Source: Caldilineaceae bacterium (GTDB lineage Bacteria > Chloroflexota > Anaerolineae > Caldilineales > Caldilineaceae). Taken from it: a stretch of 43,998 bases of DNA. The stretch spans positions 1 through 43,998 of the forward strand of contig JACKBC010000055.1 in NCBI GenBank assembly GCA_020634755.1, read 5' to 3'. This document shows positions 24,214-33,041 of the stretch, piece after piece. Position numbers and translations under genes: made by a program. Position 1 is the first letter of the stretch. The number at the start of each line of letters is the position of its first letter. Below the pieces are notes generated by a model, which saw nothing but the letters and a program-made list of their open reading frames with translations, was not told where the DNA came from and did not search any database.

Positions 24214-25584
24214 TTATGTTAACTCAATGGTCTTCCAGCGCCCAGAGCGGAAGCGGAAAAAGTAGATAATTGTGATGGAGCCCAGATAGGCCAACGCCCC
24301 CATCCACGCCCCCAAAACATCCACATTGGCATAGTTGATCAGCACCCACACCAGCGGGATGAACATGCCCCAGGATAAGATCGAGCGCACCAACATGGTA
24401 AAGGTCGTATCGCCGGCGCCATTGAGCGCGCCGGCCAGCACAATGCCCACGGCATCGAAAATCTGGTAAAAGGCCATCAGCGTTAAAATAGTCACCCCAG
24501 CATCAACCACCCGCGGCTCATCGCTAAAAATGCCCATGAGCGCCTCGGGCGCGACCAAATACCCCAGACCAATCAGCCCCATGCAGATCATAGCCAGCAG
24601 GCAGGCGCGATAGCCCACTTTTTCGGCTTCATCGGGCTGCTTGGCGCCTAAATATTGGGCCACCAGGCTGGACGTGGCCATGTTGATGCCCACGCCCAGC
24701 GTAAACGAAATGCTCATATATTGCAGCGCGATTTGGTTGGCCGCCGCCACGCCCGTACCCAGGCGCGCCATTAGCGCAAAGAAGGCGCTAAATGAGGCGA
24801 TTTCCAAAAAGTCGCCAATGCCCATGGGCAGCCCAATGCGCAATACGCCGCGCAGTTCGGCCCAGGAGGCCAGCCGCGCCCGGCCCGTGCCAAAGGCCAG
24901 GCGGCTGGGCCGCCGCCACAAAATATACGCGCTGAGCAGGGCGTTGACGCCATTGGACATGACGGTGGCATAGGCCGCGCCCGCCACGCCCAGCGCCGGT
25001 GCGCCCCAGTTGCCCAGCACCAACATCCAATCCAGCAGTATATTGAGCAGCACTGTGATCCACGCCAGCGCCATGGGCGTACGCGAATCGCCGCGGCCCA
25101 CCATAAAGCCCCAAACCACGGCGCTGAACATGACTAGCGGTATCTCTAGCACCCGAATCTGCAAATAGGCCGTGCTGAGCAGACGCACTTGCGGCGCCTC
25201 TGCTGGCACCACAAAGTGCATGAGCCAGCCAAAGAAAGCGGGCAGCAACACCACGCCCAAGCTCAACCAGCCCACCATATTCAAACAGCGCCAGATGTCA
25301 TCACCAATTTTGGCGTAAGCCTGCTCGCCAAAAGCCCGGCCCACAAAGACGACGGCGCTGTTGGCCACGCTGCGAAAAAGCATCGTAACCGCAAAATAGA
25401 GTACGCCGCCCAGCCCCACGGCGGCCAGCGCATCCGTGCCAATGCGCGAGACAAAATAAGTGTCTATGACGCCCAGAAACGTCTGCGACAGATTTTGCAG
25501 CATCAGCGGGCCGGCCAGCGCGGCAATCTGCCAAAACAGATCGCCGCGCCAGTAAGATGGTTTTATATCGTCCGTTGTAACCAA
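24214..25584 (-). CDS. MATE family efflux transporter
   Basis: The 456-residue protein has about 12 hydrophobic segments in two homologous halves, with typical MATE stretches: LAGPLMLQNLSQTFLGVIDTYFVSRIGTDALAAVGLGG at the start, and IGLPMGIGDFLEIASFSAFFALMARLGTGVAAANQIALQ opening the second half. MATE proteins export cationic or bulky compounds using Na+ or H+ gradients. The open frame begins with a TTG at 25584; the first in-frame ATG is at Met28, inside the first helix, so TTG is preferred. It lies 25 bp after the sulfatase stop and 3 bp before HAD, in one probable operon. Confidence 0.9.
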   Translation of the reverse strand: MVTTDDIKPSYWRGDLFWQIAALAGPLMLQNLSQTFLGVIDTYFVSRIGTDALAAVGLGGVLYFAVTMLFRSVANSAVVFVGRAFGEQAYAKIGDDIWRCLNMVGWLSLGVVLLPAFFGWLMHFVVPAEAPQVRLLSTAYLQIRVLEIPLVMFSAVVWGFMVGRGDSRTPMALAWITVLLNILLDWMLVLGNWGAPALGVAGAAYATVMSNGVNALLSAYILWRRPSRLAFGTGRARLASWAELRGVLRIGLPMGIGDFLEIASFSAFFALMARLGTGVAAANQIALQYMSISFTLGVGINMATSSLVAQYLGAKQPDEAEKVGYRACLLAMICMGLIGLGYLVAPEALMGIFSDEPRVVDAGVTILTLMAFYQIFDAVGIVLAGALNGAGDTTFTMLVRSILSWGMFIPLVWVLINYANVDVLGAWMGALAYLGSITIIYFFRFRSGRWKTIELT

Positions 25585-25609
25585 AAAAGTCTCTTTTCGT
25601 TTGCTTGAA

Positions 25610-26953
25610 TCAATACTCTCGATCCGGATCGCCCGCCATGCGGTTGCCCTGAAAGTCGAGCTCTAGCCAGATATCTTTGGTGGCGCGGCGGAAGGCGTAG
25701 AGCCGGGCGCGCATATCGGCGGCAATCTCTTGCAGGGCCGGGTCGTCAATGCGGTTTTGGGCTTCAACCGGGTCGGTTTCCAGATCGTATAGTTCTTCAA
25801 AGGCGCGCTGGACCGTGTGTTGCGTGGGCCGTTGCCCCATCATCTCTACGCCGCTTTCGCGCACCGCCGTCCATGTTTTGGAACGATAGAGATCGGTGGG
25901 GAAAGGCGTTTTGTGGTCGGCAGCCAGGTTTTGCACGTATTTATAGCGCCGCCCGCGCAGCACCCGATAGGGATTGTAATCAATGACCTCATGGAAGCAG
26001 TGCGAATAGGTCACCTCATCCCAGCCATCCGGATCGGGCGTCTGCAAAATGGGCAGCAGCGAGCGGCCGGGCAGTTCGGCGGGAATCTCCACGCCGCACC
26101 AGTCGTGGATGGTGGGCCGAATGTCCAGGTGGCTGACCAGCGCCCGATTGTGCATGCCGCCATTTTGCGCGCCGGGCTGATGCACAATAAACGGCACGTG
26201 GTGGCCGCTGTCAAACATGGATGCCTTGGCCCCGGGAAACGGCATGCCGTGGTCGCTGGTCAGGATGATCAGCGTTTCGTCGGCGCGGCCGGATTCGGCC
26301 AGCGCATCCAGCAGCAGTCCAACCGAGGCATCAAAGCGCGAAACGCCGCGATAATAATCGGCCACGTCCGCGCGCACGCCGGGCAAATCCGGCAAGAAAG
26401 GCGGTACAATAACTTCGTCTGGACTGTAAATCACATCGGTGACGCCGCGGTATTGTTGTTCGTTGCCAAAGCCGCCGGCCGCCCGATGCGTATCCACAAA
26501 GCCCACGTGCATGTAGAAGGGGCGATCCGGATTATCTCGCCAAAACTGGCGCGCCAAATCAGCCATGTCGGCGCTCTCGCGCGGATTCACCTGGGGCTCA
26601 AATTCAAAAGGATAGACGCTGTATGGTTCGGCGTGCTTTTTGCCAATGCAGGCGGTGGCGAAGCCGGCTGCGCGTAGCGATTTGGGCGTGGACGACATCC
26701 ACTCGTGGGTGCGAAAACCCTGGATGCCGTGGCAATGACCGTATTGCCCATGCACGTGGCTGTGCTGACCGGTCAAAATGGCGGCGCGGCTCACGGCGCA
26801 GGAAGGGCTGACGCAAAACTCGTGATCAAAGATAACGCTGCGCTGGGCAAATTCATCAATGCGCGGCGTTTGTATGACGCTGTTGCCGTAACAAGCGGCC
26901 AGCGGACTCCAGTCGTCGGCAATGAGAAAAAGGACGTTGCGATAGGCGGGCAT
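25610..26953 (-). CDS. Sulfatase / alkaline-phosphatase superfamily hydrolase
   Basis: The 447-residue protein starts MPAYRNVLFLIADDWSPL with AGGAG eight bases upstream; Asp13-Asp14 are the expected calcium ligands. The formylglycine region reads SPSCAVSRAAILTG (Cys52, Arg56), so the CxPSR consensus becomes CAVSR with Val for Pro. Downstream are GKKHAEPYSVYPF, ILTSDHGMPFPGAK (metal Asp-His) and a C-terminal sub-domain typical of the family (LPGRSLLPIL, YDLETDPVEAQN). Family members cleave sulfate esters, often from glycans. No signal peptide is visible, so the product appears cytoplasmic. It follows an MBL-fold gene by 88 bp and precedes MATE. The variant motif leaves maturation to formylglycine uncertain. 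Confidence 0.88.
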   Translation of the reverse strand: MPAYRNVLFLIADDWSPLAACYGNSVIQTPRIDEFAQRSVIFDHEFCVSPSCAVSRAAILTGQHSHVHGQYGHCHGIQGFRTHEWMSSTPKSLRAAGFATACIGKKHAEPYSVYPFEFEPQVNPRESADMADLARQFWRDNPDRPFYMHVGFVDTHRAAGGFGNEQQYRGVTDVIYSPDEVIVPPFLPDLPGVRADVADYYRGVSRFDASVGLLLDALAESGRADETLIILTSDHGMPFPGAKASMFDSGHHVPFIVHQPGAQNGGMHNRALVSHLDIRPTIHDWCGVEIPAELPGRSLLPILQTPDPDGWDEVTYSHCFHEVIDYNPYRVLRGRRYKYVQNLAADHKTPFPTDLYRSKTWTAVRESGVEMMGQRPTQHTVQRAFEELYDLETDPVEAQNRIDDPALQEIAADMRARLYAFRRATKDIWLELDFQGNRMAGDPDREY

Positions 26954-27041
26954 GGAATTGGCTCCTGACTAATATTCTCATAGAAGGATTTTGCGTGGTG
27001 CGTGAACTCGTTTTGGAATATATACTAAACCGGTATACGCA

Positions 27042-27884
27042 CTACGCACTACGTTCTAACGTTCTCCACTGCACCCCACCATTTACCTCTGCCAATTGCC
27101 CCGCGCCATGGACGTGGCTCACAATCACAATGGCGTCCTCGGCCAAAGCGGCTTCCACAAATTGGGCGCGGCTCTGCTGCATGGTGGGCATGTCGGCCCA
27201 GCGAACGCCCCATTGGGGGTAGGCAATTTCAACAATGTGGTGATAGAGATCGCCAATGCAGTAGAGGGTTTGGCCACCGGCGCTTAGTTTGACCGTTTGG
27301 TGTCCCGGCGTTTCACCCGGCGAAGCCAGAATCTGCACGGCATCCCCCAGCGCGTAGTCGCCATTGACGGGATGAATGCGTCCTTGCTGCTGGAGCACGC
27401 CCAACGTGTGCGCCTCCAGCGAGTCAGCGGTCTCAATTTTGGGCTGAGCCGCCAGCCAATCCGCCTGGCCAATGTGCACCACCGCATTGGGAAAGGACGG
27501 CACAAATTGGCCGTCCTGTTGATGCGTCAGCCCGTTGAAATGGTCAAAGTGCAGATGGCTGATAATAATGTGATCAATTTCCTGGGGCGTCACGCCAATT
27601 TGCGCCAGTTGCGCAATCAAATCCGGCGGCGGTGTGTAATTGGGCAGCGCAAAGGATGAATCCAGATCATACGCTGCGGCATCCACCAGCACGTTTAGCC
27701 CCGGCAGCCCAATATAGATACAGTTGACGGCCACCTGTGCCGGCTCGGCAAAATCGGCGGCATATTCGGCCGGCTGTTCCGCCGGGGTGACACCCAGGGC
27801 ATCGGCCAAATCCAACGCCAAATCGCCAGTGTTGATCACGCCTACCCGCGCTTCACCCAGCTCGATTACCTGCAATGATTCCAT
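27042..27884 (-). CDS. Metallo-beta-lactamase fold hydrolase
   Basis: I start at 27884 (MESLQVIELGEARVG), with GGAGG just upstream; the longest frame adds 12 residues. The 280-residue product carries the dinuclear zinc motif SHLHFDHFNGL (His110, His112, Asp114, His115), further ligands in ASPGETPGHQTVKL, GDLYHH and a C-terminal HVHGAGQL. This matches glyoxalase-II/lactonase-type members rather than true beta-lactamases. The substrate is unknown. It heads a minus-strand series with sulfatase, MATE and HAD. Confidence 0.88.
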   Translation of the reverse strand: MESLQVIELGEARVGVINTGDLALDLADALGVTPAEQPAEYAADFAEPAQVAVNCIYIGLPGLNVLVDAAAYDLDSSFALPNYTPPPDLIAQLAQIGVTPQEIDHIIISHLHFDHFNGLTHQQDGQFVPSFPNAVVHIGQADWLAAQPKIETADSLEAHTLGVLQQQGRIHPVNGDYALGDAVQILASPGETPGHQTVKLSAGGQTLYCIGDLYHHIVEIAYPQWGVRWADMPTMQQSRAQFVEAALAEDAIVIVSHVHGAGQLAEVNGGVQWRTLERSA

Positions 27885-28746
27885 AGTTCCTCCATAATGT
27901 GTGGTCAGGTTTATACGCACTCTTTAGCTCGCTTGTAAAATCAGCGCGACGTACTGTCCATGCACATCGCATCTGCACCAAATTTTTAACAGGTGATCCA
28001 AGTGTAGGTTGCTATGCGTATCATGCGCAATCCCATTGCGACTTATGCCGCGCCATTGGCTCACCGAGCGAGAATAGCCTGCTTGATCTGGCGATTTTTA
28101 CGCCATGTCTGTGCTAAGTTCTACCTGTAAATTGTGGGAGATTATTTGCGCTCAAAAGCGAATTTGACAGCAAGTTGTAAGGAATAATAATAGGATAAAC
28201 ATATATAATGGGGCCGTTCAACTTTGTCTTCCGCCACACCCGAATACGCAACTGATTATGTGGGCGGTGTGCATAAATATTTCAGTCCAGTAGAGACAGG
28301 CAAGTGCGCGTCGCACGTGGGTCCACGAGCCATTGTCACTCGAACAGCAAATTATGCACACTCCTCAATTATGTATATGCATGAAAAGTATATACACGCG
28401 TCAGTATCAATAGAGCGCAACGGCAAACGATAGAGTCGGATTCATCCATTGAGACCGACGCCTGGATTGTCAACGCCGTTGTCGTGAACTGCGTATATGC
28501 CTGTGCGGCGCCGTCGTAGACAAGTCTTCAGCATCTGTTCATCCTCTGTAACACTCCGCAATGTCAACAATCGCATATGTTTTGCATGACTAAAGCCCGG
28601 GCAGCGAAGGTTAACTTGTGGCCGAATGTGTCCCGATTTGCCAGACGCCCTTCATTGTACTGTATCGATCCTCCGATACCAACTTGGAGATTGGACATGC
28701 ATATCCTTGTAAAAATCAATCAACAATCAGAGGCAGAAAAATTTTT
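27885..28746. other. Divergent intergenic region of about 860 bp
   Basis: This spacer separates the MBL-fold gene (leftward) from the repeat-protein gene (rightward) and should hold both promoters. Apart from the family B copy at 28417-28482 I see no gene, tRNA or clear promoter; open frames such as 28224-28433 lack a convincing ribosome binding site or recognisable product. Confidence 0.5.
28417..28482 (+). repeat. Family B 66-bp repeat, copy 3
   Basis: The segment begins GCAACGGC and ends GCCGTTGT, giving an 8-bp terminal stem with one G-T pair. It keeps ATAGAGTCGGATTCA, AGACCGACGC and GTCAACGCC at the same spacing as copy 2. GTCGG/CCGAC and ATCCA/TGGAT are interleaved and could form a pseudoknot. 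It lies 264 bp upstream of the start at 28747. Confidence 0.65.
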
Positions 28747-31700
28747 ATGGTACGTAGACAAAAGCATATCCACAGTGTTGCCTGGGCATACATCTTTGGT
28801 GGCAGCAGCGCGCGCGTCAAGCGCAAACTAGGCTTTGCCATTGTGGTCTTGGCCACGGCGCTTTGCTCGCTGTTGTTCGCGCAACCGGCATTGGCCCAAA
28901 GCGGCGTCATTTCCGGCACGGTGACTGAACTTTCGAGCACACCGATTGAAAATATAACAGTTGATCTTTACATAGAGCAGGCTGACCCTATCTTTGGCAC
29001 ATCTTGGTCTTTGGCCGCATCTACCAATACGCTTGCCAATGGCGCCTATTCATTTTCGGGGCTAAGTGCCGGTACATATGGCATCTGTTTTGTGGATGCC
29101 AATACGCCAGCCATGTATAAGAATGAATGCTATGATGAGGCAAATGAATTGGGCTTTGCGACGAAAATTACTCTGGCTGCCAATGAAACGCTTTCAAATC
29201 TTGATGCGCAGCTGGCAAAATTTGGCACGATTTCCGGCCGCGCCACGGTTGTGGGGGGCGGGCCCTTGCCCAATGCGCAAGTTGGCGTCTATGTCTATGA
29301 GACATGTTGCGCGGTTTGGACATTCATAGGTTCCTACCCGGCCGATAACGACGGTAATTATACAGTTACCCAATTGGGGGCAGCAACCTATCGTCTGCAA
29401 TTTCAGGATAGCGCTTACCCGCCCATGTATCAAAGCGAATTTTATGCAGATGCGTCGGATGTAGATTCGGCAACGGATATACCGGTGGGCGATGGCGAAG
29501 ATGTAGTGGGTATCAATGCTGAATTGGCGAAAACGGGATCCATTGCGGGGCGTGTAACCGACGCCAACGCCAATCCAATAGACAATGTGCGGGTGGAACT
29601 TTATGAATATAACAGCCTCTATGCCTTCTGGAACTTACTGTACTCCGTTCAGACCGACAGCAGCGGCTATTATACGCATACTGGCCTGAGCGCCGGCACA
29701 TTTCGCATCGGTTTTGTCGATGAGGCTTCCCCTGCCCATTATCAGAACGAATTTTACAGCGATGCCGAGAGTGTAGAGACGGCAACTGATATTCAGGTAA
29801 CGGCGAGCCAAGATGTGGTGGGGATTGATGCACAACTGGCTAAATTTGGTTCAATTTCTGGCCATGTGATTGATAAAGATAGCAATCCTATTGCTGGTCT
29901 TTCGGTTACCGTTTACGAGAACGATGCCTTTCTCTATACCACGCTCACCGATGAAAATGGCGCGTACTCCATAGCGGGCCTGCAGGCCGGAAATTATAAG
30001 GTCAGCTTTGAGAATTACCTCTTCTCTGGCAACCCAATATATCAGCGTGAGTTTTATGATGACGCGCCCACCCTTGCGGAAGCGACAACGGTTCCCGTTG
30101 GCGAAGGTGAGGATGTGACGGGGATCGATGCCCAAATGGCGAACTTGGGCTCAATCTCTGGCCGCGTGACAGATGAATCCGGCGCCCCACTGCCATTTAT
30201 TCAAGTGCTGGTAAATGCCGACAGTGAGGTGGGGTGCTGCAATCCGGCGACGGCTCAAACCGACGATAATGGCCAATATACGGTATCGGGACTACCTGCC
30301 GCATCCTATCGCGTAGAGTTTAATGATAGTTTCTCCTTGGTTTATGAAACTGAATATTATAGTGATGCCCACTCCTATGAATCAGCCACCTTGGTCAAGG
30401 TGGCATTGAGCGAAGATGTAACCGGTATTGATGTGCAGTTGGCAAAATTGGGGAGCATGTCCGGTAAGGTAGTTGATGAAGCGGGAAATCCACTTGCCAA
30501 TATAAGCGTATCGCTGTATCAAGAAGAGACTGATCCTTGCTGTGTCGGCTCTTGGTCTAGTCGGAATGGCACAAATACAGATAGCGACGGTCTCTATGCG
30601 TTTGGTGGGCTAACTGCCGGCAAGTACCGGCTATTCTTCGGCGAATATTCTTCCCCTCCGCTCTATCAACATGAATTTTACGACAATGCGTTTACGTTAG
30701 AGACCGCCACAGACATTGTGATGGCGCGCAGCCAGGAACTCGTCATGCCCGATGTGGAGCTTGCCAAACCTGCTTCCGTCTCAGGCCACATTACAGATGC
30801 GGATGGCAATCCCGCTAGCGATTGGTGTGCTTTCCTGCGTTACTTCAACCCATCCACAAATACGTGGGAAATTCTGGAATCAGATTGTCAGTATGACGCT
30901 GGTGATGACACCTATGTGATCAATTCTGTGCCGGTGGGAACATTTCGTATGGAGTTTGCGCGGTCCAACACGCTAGAGGATAGTACCTATCGTCGGGAAT
31001 TCTATAATAACGTCTTTACCATTGAAGAGGCCGATGATATTGTTGTGACTTCTGGCCAGGTTATTGAAAACATCGACGCCATGCTCGACAAACGCACCCA
31101 CATTGGCGGACGCGTTACCGACGGCGCCAATAAAGCGTTGGAGAATATCTCGGTGGGCGTCTACAAACGGGGCGCGGATACGCCCGATGGCGGCCAAACC
31201 TGGGAGCTGGTCACTTCTGACACAACCGACAGCAGCGGCGACTATACCATGTATGATCTGCCGGCTGGCTCCTACCGCGTCGGGTTTAGCAACGGCAATG
31301 CACTTTATAAAACAGAATACTTTAACAATGTGTACTATGTGCAAAATGGCCAGGATGTGGTGCTTGCTGAAGGCGGCGCGGCGGACAACATCAATGCGCA
31401 ACTCGAAGGCATTACGCTGAACGTGCCGCCGCTGGCCGTGCATGATGCGGTAACGGTGAATGAGGGGGGAACGGTTGGTAAGCTAGTTACCAATGCCGCC
31501 AGCGTATTGGCCAATGATCAGGACGCCGAAAACGGTACATTGAGCGCGGCGCTGGTAACGCCGCCTGTGCATGGCGCGTTGACGCTAAACGCCGATGGCA
31601 CCTTCTCTTATGTGCATGATGGCAGCGAGACCACCAGCGACCAGTTTGTCTATCGCGCCAGCGATGGCGTTAACAACTCGCCGGTGATTTCGGTGACGAT

Positions 31701-32064
31701 TACGATTCAGCCGGTAAATGACGCACCGGTCGCGGCCAGCGACGCCATGACCGTTACCCGCGGCGGGACAACCAGCCAGCTGACAAGCGGCGCCAACCTG
31801 CTGACCAACGACAGCGACGCTGAAGGCAGCCCTCTCACCGCGGTGCTAGTGGAACCGCCACAGCACGGCGCACTGACGCTCCAGGCCGACGGCACGTTCA
31901 CCTACATACATGATGGCAGTGCTGCCGCTAGCGACAGCTTTAGCTACAAAGCCAGCGATGGCCAGGCTCAATCGGCGGCTACGGTTGTCACCATCACCGT
32001 GGTCGCTTCCAGTGAACCACAGCCTGTGGAATTTTTCTCCTATTTGCCGTTGAGTTATCGGTAA
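28747..32064 (+). CDS. Secreted protein with eight carboxypeptidase-regulatory-like repeats and two cadherin-like domains
   Basis: I start at ATG 28747 (MVRRQKHIHSV), which gives an extended signal peptide ending near LFAQPALAQ (residue 51); the open frame runs back to a GTG at 28618 without better support. The 1105-residue product has eight repeats of about 100 residues (about 53-890). Each opens with GSISGRVTD-type strands, then a GxYxxxGLxAGxYRxxF motif, then YQxEFYxDAxxxExATDI and a closing GIDAQLAK. The first half of each unit is a carboxypeptidase-regulatory-like (Cna_B-type) beta sandwich; EFYxDA is the most conserved part. Two cadherin/VCBS-like domains follow (about 893-1090, VLANDQDAENG and LLTNDSDAEGS), then the tail FFSYLPLSYR. 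It is probably an extended surface stalk. Confidence 0.82.
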   Translation: MVRRQKHIHSVAWAYIFGGSSARVKRKLGFAIVVLATALCSLLFAQPALAQSGVISGTVTELSSTPIENITVDLYIEQADPIFGTSWSLAASTNTLANGAYSFSGLSAGTYGICFVDANTPAMYKNECYDEANELGFATKITLAANETLSNLDAQLAKFGTISGRATVVGGGPLPNAQVGVYVYETCCAVWTFIGSYPADNDGNYTVTQLGAATYRLQFQDSAYPPMYQSEFYADASDVDSATDIPVGDGEDVVGINAELAKTGSIAGRVTDANANPIDNVRVELYEYNSLYAFWNLLYSVQTDSSGYYTHTGLSAGTFRIGFVDEASPAHYQNEFYSDAESVETATDIQVTASQDVVGIDAQLAKFGSISGHVIDKDSNPIAGLSVTVYENDAFLYTTLTDENGAYSIAGLQAGNYKVSFENYLFSGNPIYQREFYDDAPTLAEATTVPVGEGEDVTGIDAQMANLGSISGRVTDESGAPLPFIQVLVNADSEVGCCNPATAQTDDNGQYTVSGLPAASYRVEFNDSFSLVYETEYYSDAHSYESATLVKVALSEDVTGIDVQLAKLGSMSGKVVDEAGNPLANISVSLYQEETDPCCVGSWSSRNGTNTDSDGLYAFGGLTAGKYRLFFGEYSSPPLYQHEFYDNAFTLETATDIVMARSQELVMPDVELAKPASVSGHITDADGNPASDWCAFLRYFNPSTNTWEILESDCQYDAGDDTYVINSVPVGTFRMEFARSNTLEDSTYRREFYNNVFTIEEADDIVVTSGQVIENIDAMLDKRTHIGGRVTDGANKALENISVGVYKRGADTPDGGQTWELVTSDTTDSSGDYTMYDLPAGSYRVGFSNGNALYKTEYFNNVYYVQNGQDVVLAEGGAADNINAQLEGITLNVPPLAVHDAVTVNEGGTVGKLVTNAASVLANDQDAENGTLSAALVTPPVHGALTLNADGTFSYVHDGSETTSDQFVYRASDGVNNSPVISVTITIQPVNDAPVAASDAMTVTRGGTTSQLTSGANLLTNDSDAEGSPLTAVLVEPPQHGALTLQADGTFTYIHDGSAAASDSFSYKASDGQAQSAATVVTITVVASSEPQPVEFFSYLPLSYR

Positions 32065-32109
32065 GGCTGGCAATACCATTGCCAAACCCACGACTTGCAT
32101 AGCGCGATT

Positions 32110-32149
32110 GGCGCCAGGGCGAACAGCCATGCTGTTCGCTCTGGGCGCC
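32110..32149 (+). terminator. Long hairpin after the repeat-protein gene
   Basis: GGCGCCAGGGCGAACAGC (32110-32127) pairs with GCTGTTCGCTCTGGGCGCC (32131-32149) with one bulge, one G-T wobble and a CAT loop. It lies between convergent genes and could serve both. There is no T tract. Confidence 0.55.
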
Positions 32150-32211
32150 CTGGCCGCAAAAGCGGCTGTCTGACATGTAAAATGTTGGATAAGTTCTGAT
32201 GTGTGGGGTGG

Positions 32212-33027
32212 CTAAAGCTGCTGGAAGCGCTCCAGCGCGCGCTCCATGGTGATTTCGCCAGATTGGATAGCGGCGCCATAGAGACGCATAAAGGGGAGCC
32301 ACTGTAATGTGGCGATATCAATTTCGCGCTGAAATAGGCGACCCGCTACGCCGGTGGCCTCTAAATAGCCGGTCTCTGTAAAGCGGCGCAACGTCCGCTC
32401 CACATCATATTCCACAACGTGATGCTCAAAGGTCCAGCTGGACTGACGCCGTTCCAGCAGTACATATTGGGCCGCACGCAGCCCCCCGCTGTGGAGCCCA
32501 ATAGCGCCCGCGGTGATAATGAAGCGCTGCTCCCAAATGCGCACCTGCGCAGCATGATTGTGCCCGCGCACGATCAGCGTGGCGTTTGTATGTGGAAACA
32601 TGAGCGGGAATTCTGTGGCCGGTGTATGCATAACGATGCTGTCGCGCTCGCTACGCTGCGACGCATGTGCAAAAAGCACATCCGGCGCTGCGGGCAAACA
32701 CAATGCGCGGGGCAGCGTTCGCATCTGCTGCTTTTCCGCGTTGCTACATTGGGCGGCTGCCCAACGCACCGGCGCAAATTGGGGTAGCTCAAAGGCGGGG
32801 TTGGCTTCCGGCGCGCCATAATCGACCACATACCCTTCGTGGTTGCCAAAGATAATGGGGCAATTGAGCGAGCAAGCCAACTGCCAGCAGGCTGCGGAAT
32901 CGGGCGCGCCGTTGACCACATCACCGCCAATGATGATCAGGTCAACATGGCGTTGGGCCACATCTTCCAGCACGGCTTCAAAGGCGGGCAGATTGCCGTG
33001 AATATCGGTTAATACAGCAATACGCAT
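32212..33027 (-). CDS. Metallophosphoesterase (calcineurin-like, YfcE/MPE family)
   Basis: The 271-residue protein shows the full set of metallophosphoesterase motifs: LTDIHGN (Asp8, His10), IIIGGDVVNG (Asp36), FGNHEG (Asn62, His63), LFAHAS and VRGHNHAAQV. Such enzymes hydrolyse phosphodiesters or phosphomonoesters with two metals. About 80 C-terminal residues (RTLRRFTETGYLEATGVAGRLFQREI...) extend past the catalytic core. It starts 14 bp after the MalG-like gene stop and is the last gene of the sugar ABC operon, so a role in processing a phosphorylated product of the imported substrate is plausible but not shown. Confidence 0.87.
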   Translation of the reverse strand: MRIAVLTDIHGNLPAFEAVLEDVAQRHVDLIIIGGDVVNGAPDSAACWQLACSLNCPIIFGNHEGYVVDYGAPEANPAFELPQFAPVRWAAAQCSNAEKQQMRTLPRALCLPAAPDVLFAHASQRSERDSIVMHTPATEFPLMFPHTNATLIVRGHNHAAQVRIWEQRFIITAGAIGLHSGGLRAAQYVLLERRQSSWTFEHHVVEYDVERTLRRFTETGYLEATGVAGRLFQREIDIATLQWLPFMRLYGAAIQSGEITMERALERFQQL

Positions 33028-33041
33028 TGCATCTACTTTGC

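Noticed and set aside
28224..28433. 69-codon + strand frame in the divergent spacer
   Set aside because: No ribosome binding site, no recognisable domain, and it ends inside the family B repeat.
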